From contig CM068593.1 in the NCBI GenBank assembly GCA_035048485.1, forward strand, positions 5,155,151 to 5,219,150: 64,000 bases of DNA, given 5' to 3'. The notes under the pieces are model-generated. The model saw nothing but the letters and a program-made list of their open reading frames with translations, had not been told where the DNA came from and ran no database searches. A program made the translations under genes and the position numbers. The DNA comes from Pteria penguin (taxonomy: Eukaryota; Mollusca; Bivalvia; Pterioida; Pteriidae). Positions 31,601 to 47,666 of this stretch are shown piece after piece; within the stretch, counting starts at the first letter, position 1, and each line of letters begins with the position of its first letter.

Positions 31601-34600
31601 GGATTGTTAGGTATTATACTGTGACTGAAATGTTAAGTATTATTCTGTGACTGGATTGTTAGGTATTGTACTGTTACTGGATTGTAAGGTATGATACTGT
31701 GACTGTATTATACTGTTTCTGGATTTTAGGAAATATAATTTGACTTAATTGTCAGGTATTAAACGGCATCTGGATTGTTACGTATTATACCTTTACTGGA
31801 TTGTTAGGTATTATACTCTGACTGGAATGTTAGGTATTATACCGTGACTGGATTTTTAGGTACTGTACTGTGACTGGATTGTCAGGTAATATACTGTGAC
31901 TGTATTGTTAAGTATTATACTGTGAGTGGATTGTTAGGTATTGTAATGTGACTGGATTGTCTGGTATTATACTGTGACTGGATTGTTAGGTATCATGCTG
32001 TGACTGGATAATGAGGTATTATCCTATGGGCGGATTGTTAAGTACTGTACTGTGACTGGATTGTCAGGTATTTTGTAGTGACTGGATTATCACGTATTAA
32101 GCTGTGACTGGATAATCAGGTATTATACGGTAACTGGATTGTTAGGTATTATACCGTTACTCTAGTGATAGGTATTATAATATGACTGGATTGTTAGGTA
32201 TTATACTGTGACTGGATTGTTAGGTATTATACGGTGACTGCAATTAAAGGTATTATACTGTGACTGGATTGTTAGGTATTATACTGTGACTTAATTGTCA
32301 GGTATTATACTGTGACAGGATTGTTAAGTATTATAAGATGACTGGATTGTCAGGTATTATACTGTGACTGGATTGTCAGGTATTAGACTCTGACTGGATC
32401 GTTAGGTATTATACTGTGACAGGATTGTTAAGTATTTTAATGTGATTACATTGTGAGGCATAATATTGTGATTGGATAGTCAGGTATTAATCAGTGACTG
32501 GATTGTCAGGTATTATATTGTGGCTGGATTGTCAGGTATTATACTTTGACTGAATTATTAGGTATTATACTGTGACTGGATTGTTACATACTGTACTGTG
32601 ACTAGTTTGTCAGGCATCTAAATCTGACTGGTTTGTTGGGTATTATACTGTGACTGGATTTTCAGGTATTACACTATTACTGGATTGTCAAGTATTATAA
32701 TGTGACTGGATTGTGAGGTATTATACCGTGAGTGTATTGTTAGGTATTATACTGTCACTGGATTGTTAGGTATTATACTGTGACTGAATTGTCAGGTATT
32801 ATACTGTGACTGGAATGTCAGGTATTATACTGTGACTGGAGTATTAGGTATTATACTGATATTAGATTCTGAGGTATTATACTGTGACCGGATTGTCAGG
32901 TATTATACCGTTACTCTAGTGATAGGTATAATACTGTGACTGGATTGTTAGGTATTATACTGTGACTGGATTGTTAGGTATTATACGGTGATTGCAATTA
33001 AAGGTATTATGCTGGGAATGGATTGTGCAGAATTATGTTGTGAGTGATTGTTAGGTATTACACTGTGACTGGATTGTCAGGTATTATATCGTGAGAGGAT
33101 TGTTAAGTATTACAATGTGACTGGATTGTCAGGTATAATGCGGTGACTGGATTGCCATGTATTATACTGTGATTGTATTGTTAGGTATTATACTGTGACT
33201 GGATTGTTTAGTATTATTTTGTGACTGGATTGTTAGGCTCAATACTGTGACTGGATTGTCAGGTATTATACTCTGACTGGATTGTCAGGTGTTAAAATGT
33301 GACTGGATTGTCAGGTATTATACTGTGTGTGGATTGTCAGGTATTATACAGTGACGGGATAGTCCGATATTATACTGTAAATGGATTGTCAGGTACAATA
33401 TTGTGACTGGATTGTTAGGTATTATACTGTGACTGGATAGTCAGGTATTATATTGTGATTGGATTGTCAGATATTATACTGTGACTGGATTATTAGGTAA
33501 TACATTGTGGCTGGATTGTTAAGAATTATACCGTGACTGGATTATTAGGTATTGCACTGTGACCTGATTCTTAATTATTATACTGTGACTGGATTGTCAT
33601 GTATTATACTGTGATTAGATTGTTAGGTATTATACTGTAACTGGATAGTCAGGTATTATACTGTGAGTGGATTGTCAGTTATAATACTGTGACTGGATAG
33701 TCAGGTAACATACTGTGACTGGATTGTCAGGTATTACACTGTGACAGGATGGTTAAGTATTCCAATGTGACTAGATTGTGAGGGATAAAACTGTGAGTGG
33801 ATTGTCAGGTATTACACTGTGACTGGATTGTCAGGTGTTATACTGTGATAAGATGATTAGGTATTACACTGTGACTGGATTGTTAGGTATTATACTGTGA
33901 TTGAAGTGTCAGGTATTACACTGTGACTGGATTGTCAGGTAGTACACTGTGACAGGATGGTTAAGTATTCTAGTGTGACTAGATTGTCAGGTATTATACT
34001 GTGACTGAATTGTTAGGTATTATACTGTGATTAGATTATTAGGTATTACACTGTGACTGGATTGTTAGGTATTATACTGTGACTGAAGTGTCAGGTATTA
34101 TACTGTGATTGGATTGTTAGGTATTATACTGTGACCGGTTTTTCAGGTATTATACTGTGACTGGGTTGTCAGGTACTAACTGTGACTTGATTGTCAGGTA
34201 TTACACTATGGCTGGTTTGTCAGGTATTATATTGTGACTGGATTGTCAGGTATTATAATGTGATTGGATAGTCAGGTATTATAATGTCCAGTATTATATT
34301 GTGACTGATTGTTAGGTATTATACTGTGACTGGATTGTCAGGTATTATACTGTGACAGGATTGTTAAGTATTAGAATGTGACTGGATTGTCAGGTATTAT
34401 ACTGTGCTGGACTGTTAGGTATTATACTGTGACTGGAATGTTAGGTATGACACTGTGACTGGATTGTCAGGTGTTAAAATGTGACTGGATTGTTAGGTTC
34501 TATACTCTCTGTGGATTGTCAGGTATTATACAGTGACGGGATAGTGAGATATTATACTGTAAATGGATTGTCAGGTATAATACTGTGACTGGAATGTTAG

Positions 34601-37600
34601 GTATTATACTGTGACCGGATAGTCAGGTATTATACTTTGATTGGATTGTCAGGTATTATACTGTTACTGGATTATTAGGTATTACACTGTGACCTGATTC
34701 TGAATTATTATACTGTGACTGGATTGTTAGGTATTATACTGTGATTGGATTGTCAGGTATTATACTGTAACTGGATTGTCAGGTATTACACTATGACTGG
34801 ATTGTGAGGTATTATACTGTAACTGGATTGTCAGGTATTATACCTTTACTGGATTGTTAGGTATTATACTGTGACTGAAATATTTAGTATTATTCTGTGA
34901 TTGGATTGTTAGGTATTGTACTTTTACTGGATTGTTAAGTATGATACTGTGACTGTATTATACTGTTTCTGGATTTTTAGGAAATATAATTTGACTTAAT
35001 TGTCAGGTATTAAACGGCATCTGGATTGTTACGTATTATACCTTTACTGGATTATTAGGTATTATACTCTGACTGGAATGTTAGGTATTATACTGTGACT
35101 GGATTTTTAGGTACTGTACTGTGACTGGATTGTCAGGTAATATACTGTGACTGTATTGTTAAGTATTATACTGTGAGTGGATTGTTAGGTATTGTAATGT
35201 GACTGGATTGTCTGGTATTATACTGTGACTGGATTGTTAGGTATCATACTGTGACTGGATAATGAGGTATTATCCTATGGGTGGATTGTTAAGTGCTGTA
35301 CTGTGACCGGATTGTCAGGTATTTTGCAGTGACTGGATTATCACGTATTAAGCTGTGACTGGATAATCAGGTATTATACGGTAACTGGATTGTTAGGTAT
35401 TATACCGTTACTCTAGTGATAGGTATTATAATGTGACTGGATTGTTAGGTATTATACTGTGACTGGATTGTTAGGTATTATACGGTGACTGCAATTAAAG
35501 GTATTATACTGTGACTGGATTGTTAGGTATTATACTGTGACTTAATTGTCAGGTATTATACTGTGACAGGATTGTTAAGTATTATAAGATGACTGGATTG
35601 TCAGGTATTATATTGTGACTGGATTGTCAGGTATTAGATTCTGACTGGATCGTTAAGTATTATACTGTGACAGGATTGTTAAGTATTTTAATGTGACTAC
35701 ATTGTGACGCATAATAATGTGATTGGATAGTCAGGTATTAATCTGTGACTGGATTGTCAGGTATTATATTGTGGCTGGATTGTCAGGTATTATACTTTGA
35801 CTGAATTATTAGGTATTTTACTGTGACTGGATTGCTATATACTGTACTGTGACTAGTTTGTCAGGCTTCTAAATCTGACTGGTTTGTTGTGTATTATACT
35901 GTGACTGGATTTTCAGGTATTACACTATTACTGGATTGTGAAGTATTATAATCTGACGGGATTGTGAGGTATTATACCGTGAGTGGATTGTTAGGTATTA
36001 TACTGTCACTGGATTGTTAGGTATTATACTGTGAGTGAATTGTCAGGTATTATACTGTGACTGGAATGTCAGGTATTATACTGTGACTGGAGTATTAGGT
36101 ATTATACTGATATTAGATTCTGAGGTATTATACTGTGACCGGATTGTCAGGTATTATACCGGTACTCTAGTGATAGGTATAATACTGTGACTGGATTGTT
36201 AGGTATTATACTGTGACTGGATTGTTAGGTATTATACGGTGATTGCAATTAAAGGTATTATACTGGGACTGGATTGTCCGGTTTTTTTATTGTGACTGAT
36301 TGTTAGGTATTATGCTGTTACTGGATTGTCAGGTATTAGACTGTGACAGGATTGTCAGGTATTATACTGTGACTGGATTGTTAGGTATTATCCTGATATT
36401 AGATTCTGAGGTATTATACTGTGACTGGATTGTCAGGTATTATACCGTTACCCTATTGTTAGGTATTATACTGTGACAGGATTGGTAGGTATTATACTGT
36501 GACTGGATTGGTATATACTGTACTCTGACTGGTTTATCAGGTATTTAACTGTGACTGGATTGTTAGGTTTTATATGATGAGTGGAGTGATAGGTATTATA
36601 GGGTGACTGGATTGTCCGTTATTATATTGTGACTGGATTGACAAGTATTCTACTGTGACTGGATTGTCAGGTATTTTACTGTGACAGGATTGTTAAGTAT
36701 TATAATGTGACTGGATTGTTAGGTATGCTATACTGTTACTGAATTGTCAGGTATTATAATGTGACTGGATTGTCAGGTATTATACTGTGACTGGATTGTT
36801 TGGTATTATACTGTGACTGGATTGTCCCGTATTATACTGTGACTGGAATGTCAGGTATTATACTGTGACTGGATTGTTAGGTATTATACTGATATTAGAT
36901 TCTGATGTATTATACTGTGACTGGATTGTGAGGTATGATACCTTTAGTGTATTGTTAAGTATTATACTGTGACTGGAATGTTAAGTATTATTCTGTGACT
37001 GGATTTTTATGTATTATACTGTTACTGGATTATTAGGTATGATCCCGTGACTGTATTATACTGTTACTGGATTTTTAGGTAATATACTTGATTGTCATCT
37101 AGTATACGGCATCTGGATTGATAGGTGTTATATCTTTACTGGATTGTTAGGTATTACACTGTGACTGGATTGTCAGGTGTTATACTGTGACTGAATTGTT
37201 AGGTATTATATTGTGACTGGATTGTCAGGTATTATACCTTTCCTGGATTGTCAGGTATTATACAGTGTCTGGATTGCTATATACTGTACTTCGACTAGTT
37301 TGTCAGGCATTTAAATCTGACTGGTTTGTTGGGTATTATACTGTGACTCTATTTTCAGGTATTACACTATTACTGGATTGTCAAGTAAGATAATGTGACT
37401 GGATTGTCAGGTATTATACCGTGAGTTGATTGTTAGGTATTATACTGTGACTGGGTTGTTAGGTATTATACTGTGACTGAATTGTCAGGTATTTTACTGT
37501 GACTGGATTGTCAGGTATTATACCTTTCCTGGATTGTAAGGTATCATACTGTGACTGGATTGGTAGGTATTATACTGTGACTGGATTGGTGTATACTCTA

Positions 37601-40370
37601 CTTTGACTGGATTGTTTGGTATTATACTGGGAATGGATTGTTAGGTATTATATGATGACTGGATTGATAGGTATTATAGGGTGACTGGATTGTCCGGTAT
37701 TATATTGTGACTGGATTGTCACATATTCTACTGTGACTGGATTGTCAAGTATTTTATTGTGACAGGATTGTTAAGTATTATAATGTGACAGAATTGTCAG
37801 GTATTATACTGTGACTGGATTGTCAGGTATTATACTGTGACTGGATTGTGAGATATTATACTGTGACTGGATTGTTTGGTATTATACTGTGAATGGATTG
37901 TCAGATATTATACTTTGACTGGATTGTCAGGTATTACACTATGACTGGATTGTCAAGTATTATATTGTGACTGGATTGTCACGTATTAAACTTTGACTGG
38001 ATTGTCACGTATTATACTATGATTGGATTGTTAGGTATTATACTGTGACTGGATTGTTAGGTATTATACTGTGAGTGAATTGTCAAGTATTATTGTGTGA
38101 CTGGATTAAGTGTTATACTGTCACTAGATTCTTAGGTATTATATTGTGACTTAATTGTGAGGTATTATGCTGTAACTGGATTATCAGGTATTATACCGTT
38201 ACTGGATTGTTAGGTATTATACTGTTACTGGATTGTCACGTATTATACTGTGATTGGATTGTTAGGTATTATACTGTTACTGGATTGTTAGGTATTATAC
38301 TGTGACTGGATTGTCAGGTATTATAGTGTGACTGGATTGTTAAGTATTATACTGTCACTAGATTCTTAGGTATTATATTATGATTTAATTAATTGTCAGG
38401 TATTATAACTTTACTGGATTGTTAGGTATTATACTGTTGCTGGATTGTTAGGTATGATACCGTGATCATATTATATTGTTACTGGATTTTTAGGTAATGT
38501 AGTTTGACTTAATTGGCAGGTATTATACGGCATCTGGATTGTTAGGTATTATACCTTTACTAGATTGTTAGGTATTATACTGTGACTGGATTGTCAGCTA
38601 TTATACTGTGACTGGATAGTCAGTTATTATACTGTGACTGGATTGTTAGGTATTATACTGTGACGGGATTGTTATTGATTATACTGTGACTGCAATTAAA
38701 GGTTTTATACTGTGACTGGATTGTCCAGTATTATATTGTGACGGATTGTTTGGTATTATCCTGTGTCTGGATTGTCAGGTATTGTACTGTGACTGCATTG
38801 TTAAGTATTATAATGTGACTGGATTGTCAGGTATTATACTGTGACTGGATTGTCAGGTATTATAATGTGACTGGATTGTTAGGTATTATACTGTGAGTGG
38901 ATTGCCAGGTATTATACAGTGACTGGATAGTCAGATATTATACTGTAACTGGATTGTCATGTATTATACTGTGATTAGATTGTTAGGTATTATACTGTGA
39001 CTGGATAGTCAGGTATTATACTGTGATTGGATTGTCAAGTATTATACTGTTACTTTAGTGTTATGTATTATACTGTGAGTGGAATGTTAGGTATTATGCG
39101 GTGACTGCAATTAAAGGCATTATACTGTGAGTGGATTGTGCAGAATTATGTTGTGACTGATTGTTAGGTATTACACTGTGACTGGATTGTCAGGTATTAT
39201 ACCGTGAGAGGATTGTTAAGTATTACAATGTGACTGGATTATCAGGTATAATGCGGTGACTGGATTGTCAGGTAGTATACTGTGACTGTATTGTTGGGTA
39301 TTATACTGTGATTAGATTGTTAGGTATTATACTGTGACTGGATTGTTTACTATTATTATGTGACTGGATTGTTAGGCTCAATACTGGGACTGGATTGTCA
39401 GGTATTATACTGTGACTGGATTATCAGGTGTTAAAATGTGACTGGATTGTTAGGTATTATAATGTGTGTGGATTGTCAGGTATTATACAGTGACGGGATA
39501 GTCAGATATTATACTGTAAATGGATTGTCAGGTATAATACTGTGACTGGATTGTTAGGTATTATACTGTGACTGGATAGTCAGGTATTATACTGTGATTG
39601 GATTGTCAGATATGATACTGTGACTGGATTATTAGTTATTACATTGTGACTGGATTGTTAAGAATTATACTGTGACTGGATTATTAGGTATTACACTGTG
39701 ATTGGATTGTCAGGTATTATACTGTAACTGGATTGTCAGGTATTATAGTGTGACTGGATTGTCAGTTATAATACTGTGACTGGATAGTCAGGTAACATAC
39801 TGTGACTGGATTGTCAGGTATTACACTGTGACAGGATGGTTAAGTATTCCAATGTGACTAGATTGTGAGGTATAATACTGTGAGCGGATTGTCAGGTATT
39901 ATACTGTGACTGGATTGTCAGGTGTTATACTGTGATAAGATGATTAGGTATTACACTGTGACTGGATTGTTAGGTATTCTACTGTGACTGAAGTGTCAGG
40001 TATTATACTGTGACTGGATTGTTAGGTAGTACACTGTGACAGGATGGTTAAGTATTCTAGTGTGACTAGATTGTCAGGTATTATACTGTGACTGAATTGT
40101 TAGGTATTATACTGTGATTAGATTATTAGGTATTACACTGTGACTGGATTGTTAGGTATTATACTGTGACTGAAGTGTCAGGTATTATACTGTGACTGGA
40201 TTGTTAGGTATTATACTGTGACTGGTTTTTCAGGTATTATACTGTGACTGGGTTGTCAGGTACTAACTGTGACTTGATTGTCAGGTATTACACTATGGCT
40301 GGTTTGTCAGGTATTATATTGTGACTGGATTGTCAGGAATTATAATGTGACTGGATAGTCAGGTATTATA

Positions 40371-43313
40371 ATGTCCAGTATTATATTGTGACTGATCGTT
40401 AGGTATTATACTGTGACTGGATTGTCAGGTATTATACTGTGACAGGATTGTTAAGTATTAGGATGTGACTGAATTGTCAGGTATTATACTGTGGTGACTG
40501 GATTGTTAGGTATTATACTGTGACTGGATTGTCAGGTATTATAATGTGACTGGATTGTCAGGTATTATACTGTGACTGAATTGTTAGGTATTATACTGTG
40601 ATTAGATTGTTAGGTATTATAGGGTGACTGGATTGTCCGGTATTATATTGTGACTGGATTGTCACATATTCTACTGTGACTGGATTGTCAAGTATTTTAT
40701 TGTGACAGGATTGTTAAGTATTATAATGTGACAGAATTGTCAGGTATTATACTGTGACTGGATTGTCAGGTATTATACTGTGACTGGATTGTCAGATATT
40801 ATACTGTGACTGGATTGTTTGGTATTATACTGTGAATGGATTGTCAGATATTATACTTTGACTGGATTGTCAGGTATTACACTATGACTGGATTGTCAAG
40901 TATTATATTGTGACTGGATTGTCACGTATGAAACTTTGACTGGATTGTCACGTATTATACTATGATTGGATTGTTAGGTATTATACTGTGACTGGATTGT
41001 TAGGTATTATACTGTGAGTGAATTGTCAAGTATTATTGTGTGACTGGATTAAGTGTTATACTGTCACTAGATTCTTAGGTATTATATTGTGACTTAATTG
41101 TGACGTATTATGCTGTAACTGGATTATCAGGTATTATACCGTTACTGGATTGTTAGGTATTATACTGTTACTGGATTGTCACGTATTATACTGTGATTGG
41201 ATTGTTAGGTATTATACTGTTACTGGATTGTTAGGTATTATACTGTGACTGGATTGTCAGGTATTATAGTGTGACTGGATTGTTAAGTATTATACTGTCA
41301 CTAGATTCTTAGGTATTATATTATGATTTAATTAATTGTCAGGTATTATACCTTTACTGGATTGTTAGGTATTATACTGTTGCTGGATTGTTAGGTATGA
41401 TACCGTGATCATATTATACTGTTACTGGATTTTTAGGTAATATAGTTTGACTTGATTGGCAGGTATTATACGGCATCTGGATTGTTAGGTATTATACCTT
41501 TACTAGATTGTTAGGTATTATACTGTGACTGGATTGTCAGCTATTATACTGTGACTGCATAGTCAGTTATTATACTGTGACTGGATTATTAGGTATTATA
41601 CTGTGACGGGATTGTTATTGATTATACTGTGACTGCAATTAAAGGTTTTATACTGTGACTGGATTGTCCAGTATTATATTGTGACTGATTGTTTGGTATT
41701 ATCCTGTGTCTGGATCGTCAGGTATTGTACTGTGACTGGATTGTTAAGTATTATAATGTGACTGGATTGTCAGGTATTATACTGTGACTGGATCGTCAGG
41801 TATTATAATGTGACTGGATTGTTAGGTATTATACTGTGAGTGGATTGCCAGGTATTATACAGTGACTGGATAGTCAGATATTATACTGTAACTGGATTGT
41901 CATGTATTATACTGTGATTAGATTGTTAGGTATTATACTGTGACTGGATAGTCAGGTATTATACTGTGATTGGATTGTCAGCTATTATACTGTTACTTTA
42001 GTGTTATGTATTATACTGTGAGTGGAATGTTAGGTATTATGCGGTGACTGCAATTAAAGGCATTATACTGTGAGTGGATTGTGCAGAATTATGTTGTGAC
42101 TGATTGTTAGGTATTACACTGTGACTGGATTGTCAGGTATTATACCGTGAGAGGATTGTTAAGTATTACAATGTGACTGGATTGTCAGGTATAATGCGGT
42201 GACTGGATTGTCAGGTAGTATACTGTGACTGTATTGTTGGGTATTATACTGTGATTAGATTGTTAGGTATTATACTGTGACTGGATTGTTTACTATTATT
42301 ATGTGACTGGATTGTTAGGCTCAATACTGGGACTGGATTGTCAGGTATTATACTGTGACTGGATTATCAGGTGTTAAAATGTGACTGGATTGTTAGGTAT
42401 TATACTGTGTGTGGATTGTCAGGTATTATACAGTGACGGGATAGTCAGATATTATACTGTAAATGGATTGTCAGGTATAATACTGTGACTGGATTGTTAG
42501 GTATTATACTGTGACTGGATAGTCAGGTATTATACTGTGATTGGATTGTCAGATATGATACTGTGACTGGATTATTAGTTATTACATTGTGACTGGATTG
42601 TTAAGAATTATACTGTGACTGGATCATTAGGTATTACACTGTGACCTGATTCTTAATTATTATACTGTGACTGGATTGTTAGGTATTATACTGTGATTGG
42701 ATTGTCAGGTATTATACTGTAACTGGATTGTCAGGTATTATACTGTTACTGGATCGTCAGTTATAATACTGTGATTGGATAGTCAGGTAACATACTGTGA
42801 CTGGATTGTCAAGTATTACACTGTGACAGGATGGTTAAGTATTCCAATGTGACTAGATTGTGAGGTATAATACTGTGAGTGGATTGTCAGGTATTATACT
42901 GTGACTGGATTGTCAGGTGTTATACTGTGATAAGATGATTAGGTATTACACTGTGACTGGATTGTTAGGTATTATACTGTGACTGAAGTGTCAGGTATTA
43001 TACTGTGACTGGATTGTTAGGTAGTACACTGTGACAGGATGGTTAAGTATTAGAGTGTGACTAGATAGTCAGGAATTATACTGTGACTGAATTGTTAGGT
43101 ATTATACTGTGATTAGATTATTAGGTATTACACTGTGACTGGATTGTTAGGTATTATACTGTGACTGAAGTGTCAGGTATTATACTGTGACTGGATTGTT
43201 AGGTATTATACTGTGACTGGTTTTTCAGGTATTATACTGTGACTGGGTTGTCAGGTACTAACTGTGACTTGATTGTCAGGAATTATAATGTGACTGGATA
43301 GTCAGGTATTATA
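40371..43313. repeat. higher-order satellite block, short type (2,943 bp)
   Basis: The block is defined from the rare word ATGTCCAGTATTATATTGTG to its next occurrence. The short type carries the junction TTAGGTATTATAGGGTGACT near 40620, where about 1.5 kb present in the long type is absent. A second marker, TGATTTAATTAATTGTC, has the same 2,943-bp spacing (38381 to 41324). Confidence 0.7.
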
Positions 43314-46300
43314 ATGTCCAGTATTATATTGTGACTGATCATTAAGTATTATACTGTGACTGGATTGTCAGGTATTATACTGTGACAGGATTGTTAAGTA
43401 TTAGGATGTGACTGGATTGTCAGGTATTATACTGTGGTGACTGGATTGTTAGGTATTATACTGTGACTGGATTGTCAGGTATTATAATGTGACTGGATGG
43501 TCAGGTATTATACTGTGACTGAATTGGTAGGTATTATACTGTGATTAGATTGTTAGGTATTATACTGTGACTGGATTGTTTAGTATTATTATGTGACTGG
43601 ATTGTTAGGCTAAATACTGGGACTGGATTGTCAGGTATTATACTGTGACTGGATTGTCAGGTGTTAAAATGTGACTGGATTGTTAGGTATTATACTGTGT
43701 GTGGATTGTCAGGTATTATACAGTGACGGGATAGTCAGATATTATACTGTAAATGGATTGGATTGGATACTGTGACTGGATTGTTAGGTATTATACTGTG
43801 ACTGGATGGTCAGGTATTATACTGTGATTGGATTGTCAGGTATTATACTGTGACTGGATGATTAGGTATTATACTGTGACTGGATTGTTAGGTATTATAC
43901 GGTGACTGGATTGTTAGGTATTACACTGTTACAGGATGGTTAAGTATTACAATGTGACTAGATTGTGAGGTATAATACTGTGAATAGATTGTCAGGTATT
44001 ATACTGTGATTGGATTGTCAGGTATTATACTGTGACTGGATTATGAGGTATTACAGTGTGACTGGATTGTTAAAAATTATACTGTGACTGGATTATTAGG
44101 TATTACACTGTGACCTGATTCTTAATTATTATTCTGTCACTGGATTGTTAGGTATTATACTGTGATTGGATTGTCAGGTATTATACTGTAACTGGATTGT
44201 CAGGTATTATACTGTTACTGGATCGTCAGTTATAATACTGTGACTGGATTGTCCGGTATTATACTGTGACTGGAATGTCAGGTATTATACTGTGACTAGA
44301 TTGTTAGGTATTATACTGATATTAGATTCCTAGGTATTATACTGTGACTGGATTGTGAGGTATGATACCTTTAGTGTATTGTTAGGTATTATACTGTGAC
44401 TGGAATGTTAAGTATTATTCTGCGACTGGATTTTTAGGTAGTATACTGTTACTGGATTGTTAGGTATGATCCCGTGACTGTATTATACTGTTACTGGATT
44501 TTTAGGTAATATACTTGATTGTCAGCTAGTATACCGCATCTGGATTGATAGGTGTTATATCTTTACTGGATTGTTAGGTATTACACTGTGACTGGATTGT
44601 CAGGTGTTATACTGTGACTGGATTGTTAGGTATTATACTGTGACTGGATTGTCAGGTATTATACCTTTCCTGGATTGTCAGGTATTATACAGTGTCTGGA
44701 TTGCTATATACTGTACTTCGACTGGTTTGTCAGGCATTTAAATCTGACTGGTTTGTTGGGTATTATACTGTGACTGGATTTTCAGGTATTACACTATTAC
44801 TGGATTGTCAAGTAATATAATGTGACTGGATTGTCAGGTATTATACCGTGAGTGGATTGTTAGGTATTATACTGTGACTGGGTTGTTAGGTATTATACTG
44901 TGACTGAATTGTCAGGTATTTTACTGTGACTGGATTGTCAGGTATTATACCTTTCCTGGATTGTCAGGTATCATACTGTGACTGGATTGGTAGGTATTAT
45001 ACTGTGACTGGATTGGTGTATACTCTACTTTGATTGGATTGTTTGGTATTATACTGGGACTGGATTGTTAGGTATTATATGATGACTGGATTGACAGGTA
45101 TTATAGGGTGACTGGATTGTCCGGTATGATATTGTCACTGGATTGTCACATATTCTACTGTGACTGGATTGTCAAGTATTTTATTGTGACAGGATTGTTA
45201 AGTATTATAATGTGACAGAATTGTCAGGTATTATACTGTGACTGGATTGTCAGGTATTATACTGTGACTGGATTGTCAGATATTATACTGTGACTGGATT
45301 GTTTGGTATTATACTGTGAATGGATTGTCAGATATTATATTTTGACTGGATTGTCAGGTATTACACTATGACTGGATTGTCAAGTATTATATTGTGACTG
45401 GATTGTCACGTATTAAACTTTGACTGTATTGTCACGTATTATACTATGATTGGATTGTTAGGTATTATACTGTGACTGGATTGTTAGGTATTATACTGTG
45501 AGTGAATTGTGAAGTATTATTTTGTGACTGGATTAAGTGTTATACTGTCACTAGATTCTTAGGTATTATATTGTTAATTAATTGTGAGGTATTATGCTGT
45601 AACTGGATTATCAGGTATTATACCGTTACTGAATTGTTAGGTATTATACTGTTACTGGATTGTCACGTATTATACTGTGATTGGATTGTTAGGTATTATA
45701 CTGTTACTGGATTGTTAGGTATTATACTGTGACTGGATTGTCAGGTATTATAGTGTGACTGGATTGTTAAGTATTATACTGTCACTAGATTCTTAGGTAT
45801 TATATTATGATTTAATTAATTGTCAGGTATTATACCTTTACTGGATTGTTAGGTATTATACTGTTGCTGGATTGTTAGGTATGATACCGTGATCATATTA
45901 TACTGTTACTGGATTTTTAGGTAATATAGTTTGACTTGATTGGCAGGTATTATACGGCATCTGGATTGTTAGGTATTATACCTTTACTAGATTGTTAGGT
46001 ATTATACTGTGACTGGATTGTCAGGTATTATACTGTGACTGGATAGTCAGTTATTATACTGTGACTGGATTGTTAGGTATTATACTGTGGCGGGATTGTT
46101 ATTGATTATACTGTGACTGCAATTAAAGGTTTTATACTGTGACTGGATTGTCCAGTATTATATTGTGACTGATTGTTTGGTATTATCCTGTGTCTGGATT
46201 GTCAGGTATTGTACTGTGACTGGATTGTTAAATATTATAATGTGACTGGATTGTCAGGTATTATACTGTGACTGGATTGTCAGGTATTATAATGTGACTG

Positions 46301-47666
46301 GATTGTTAGGTATTATACTGTGAGTGGATTGCCAGGTATTATACAGTGACTGGATAGTCAGATATTATACTGTAACTGGATTGTCATGTATTATACTGTG
46401 ATTAGATTGTTAGGTATTATACTGTGACTGGATAGTCAGGTATTATACTGTGATTGGATTGTCAGGTATTATACTGTTACTTTAGTGTTATGTATTATAC
46501 TGTGAGTGGAATGTTAGGTATTATGCGGTGACTGCATTAAAGGCATTATACTGTGAGTGGATTGTGCAGAATTATGTTGTGACTGATTGTTAGGTATTAC
46601 ACTGTGACTGGATTGTCAGGTATTATACCGTGAGAGGATTGTTAAGTAGTACAATGTGACTGGATTGTCAGGTATCATGCGGTGACTGGATTGTCAGGTA
46701 TTATACTGTGACTGTATTGTTAGGTATTATACTGTGATTAAATTGTTAGGTATTATACTGCGACTGGATTGTTTACTATTATTATGTGACTGGATTGTTA
46801 GGCTCAATACTGGGACTGGATTGTCAGGTATTATACTGTGACTGGATTATCAGGTGTTAAAATGTGACTGGATTGTTAGGTATTATACTGTGTGTGGATT
46901 GTCAGGTATTATACAGTGACGGGATAGTCAGATATTATACTGTAAATGGATTGTCAGGTATAATACTGTGACTGGATTGTTAGGTATTATACTGTGACTG
47001 GATAGTCAGGTATTATACTGTGATTGGATTGTCAGATATTATACTGTGACTGGATTATTAGTTATTACATTGTGACTGTATTGTTAAGAATTATACTGTG
47101 ACTGGATTATTAGGTATTACACTGTGGCCTGATTCTTAATTATTATACTGTGACTGGATTGTTAGGTATTATACTGTAACTGGATAGTCAGGTATTATAC
47201 TGTGATTGGATTGTCAGGTATTATACTGTAACTGGATTGTCAGGTATTATACTGTGACTGGATTGTCAGTTATAATACTGTGACTGGATAGTCAGGTAAC
47301 ATACTGTGACTGGATTGTCAGGTATTACACTGTGACAGGATGGTTAAGTATTCCAATGTGACTAGATTGTGAGGTATAATACTGTGAGTGGATTGTCAGG
47401 TGTTATACTGTGATAAGATGATTAGGTATTACACTGTGACTGGATTGTTAGGTATTATACTGTGACTGAAGTGTCAGGTATTATACTGTGACTGGATTGT
47501 TAGGTATTATACTGTGACTGGTTTTTCAGGTATTATACTGTGACTGGGTTGTCAGATACTAACTGTTACTTGATTGTCAGGTATTACACTATGGCTGGTT
47601 TGTCAGGTATTATATTGTGACTGGATTGTCAGGAATTATAATGTGACTGGATAGTCAGGTATTATA
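43314..47666. repeat. higher-order satellite block, long type (4,353 bp)
   Basis: The block runs from the same marker word to the next. It contains GGATTGGATTGGATACTG (near 43757) and the CCTTTCCTGGATTGTC marker at 44664. The latter recurs 4,353 bp later, at 49017, the same length as this block. Confidence 0.65.

Noticed and set aside
45502..45732. Repeated peptide ORFs in the satellite (also at 28976, 49045 and 59241)
   Set aside because: They are the 78-bp frame cycle of the 26-bp monomer, and occur only where variants remove the TGA in TGTGACTGG.
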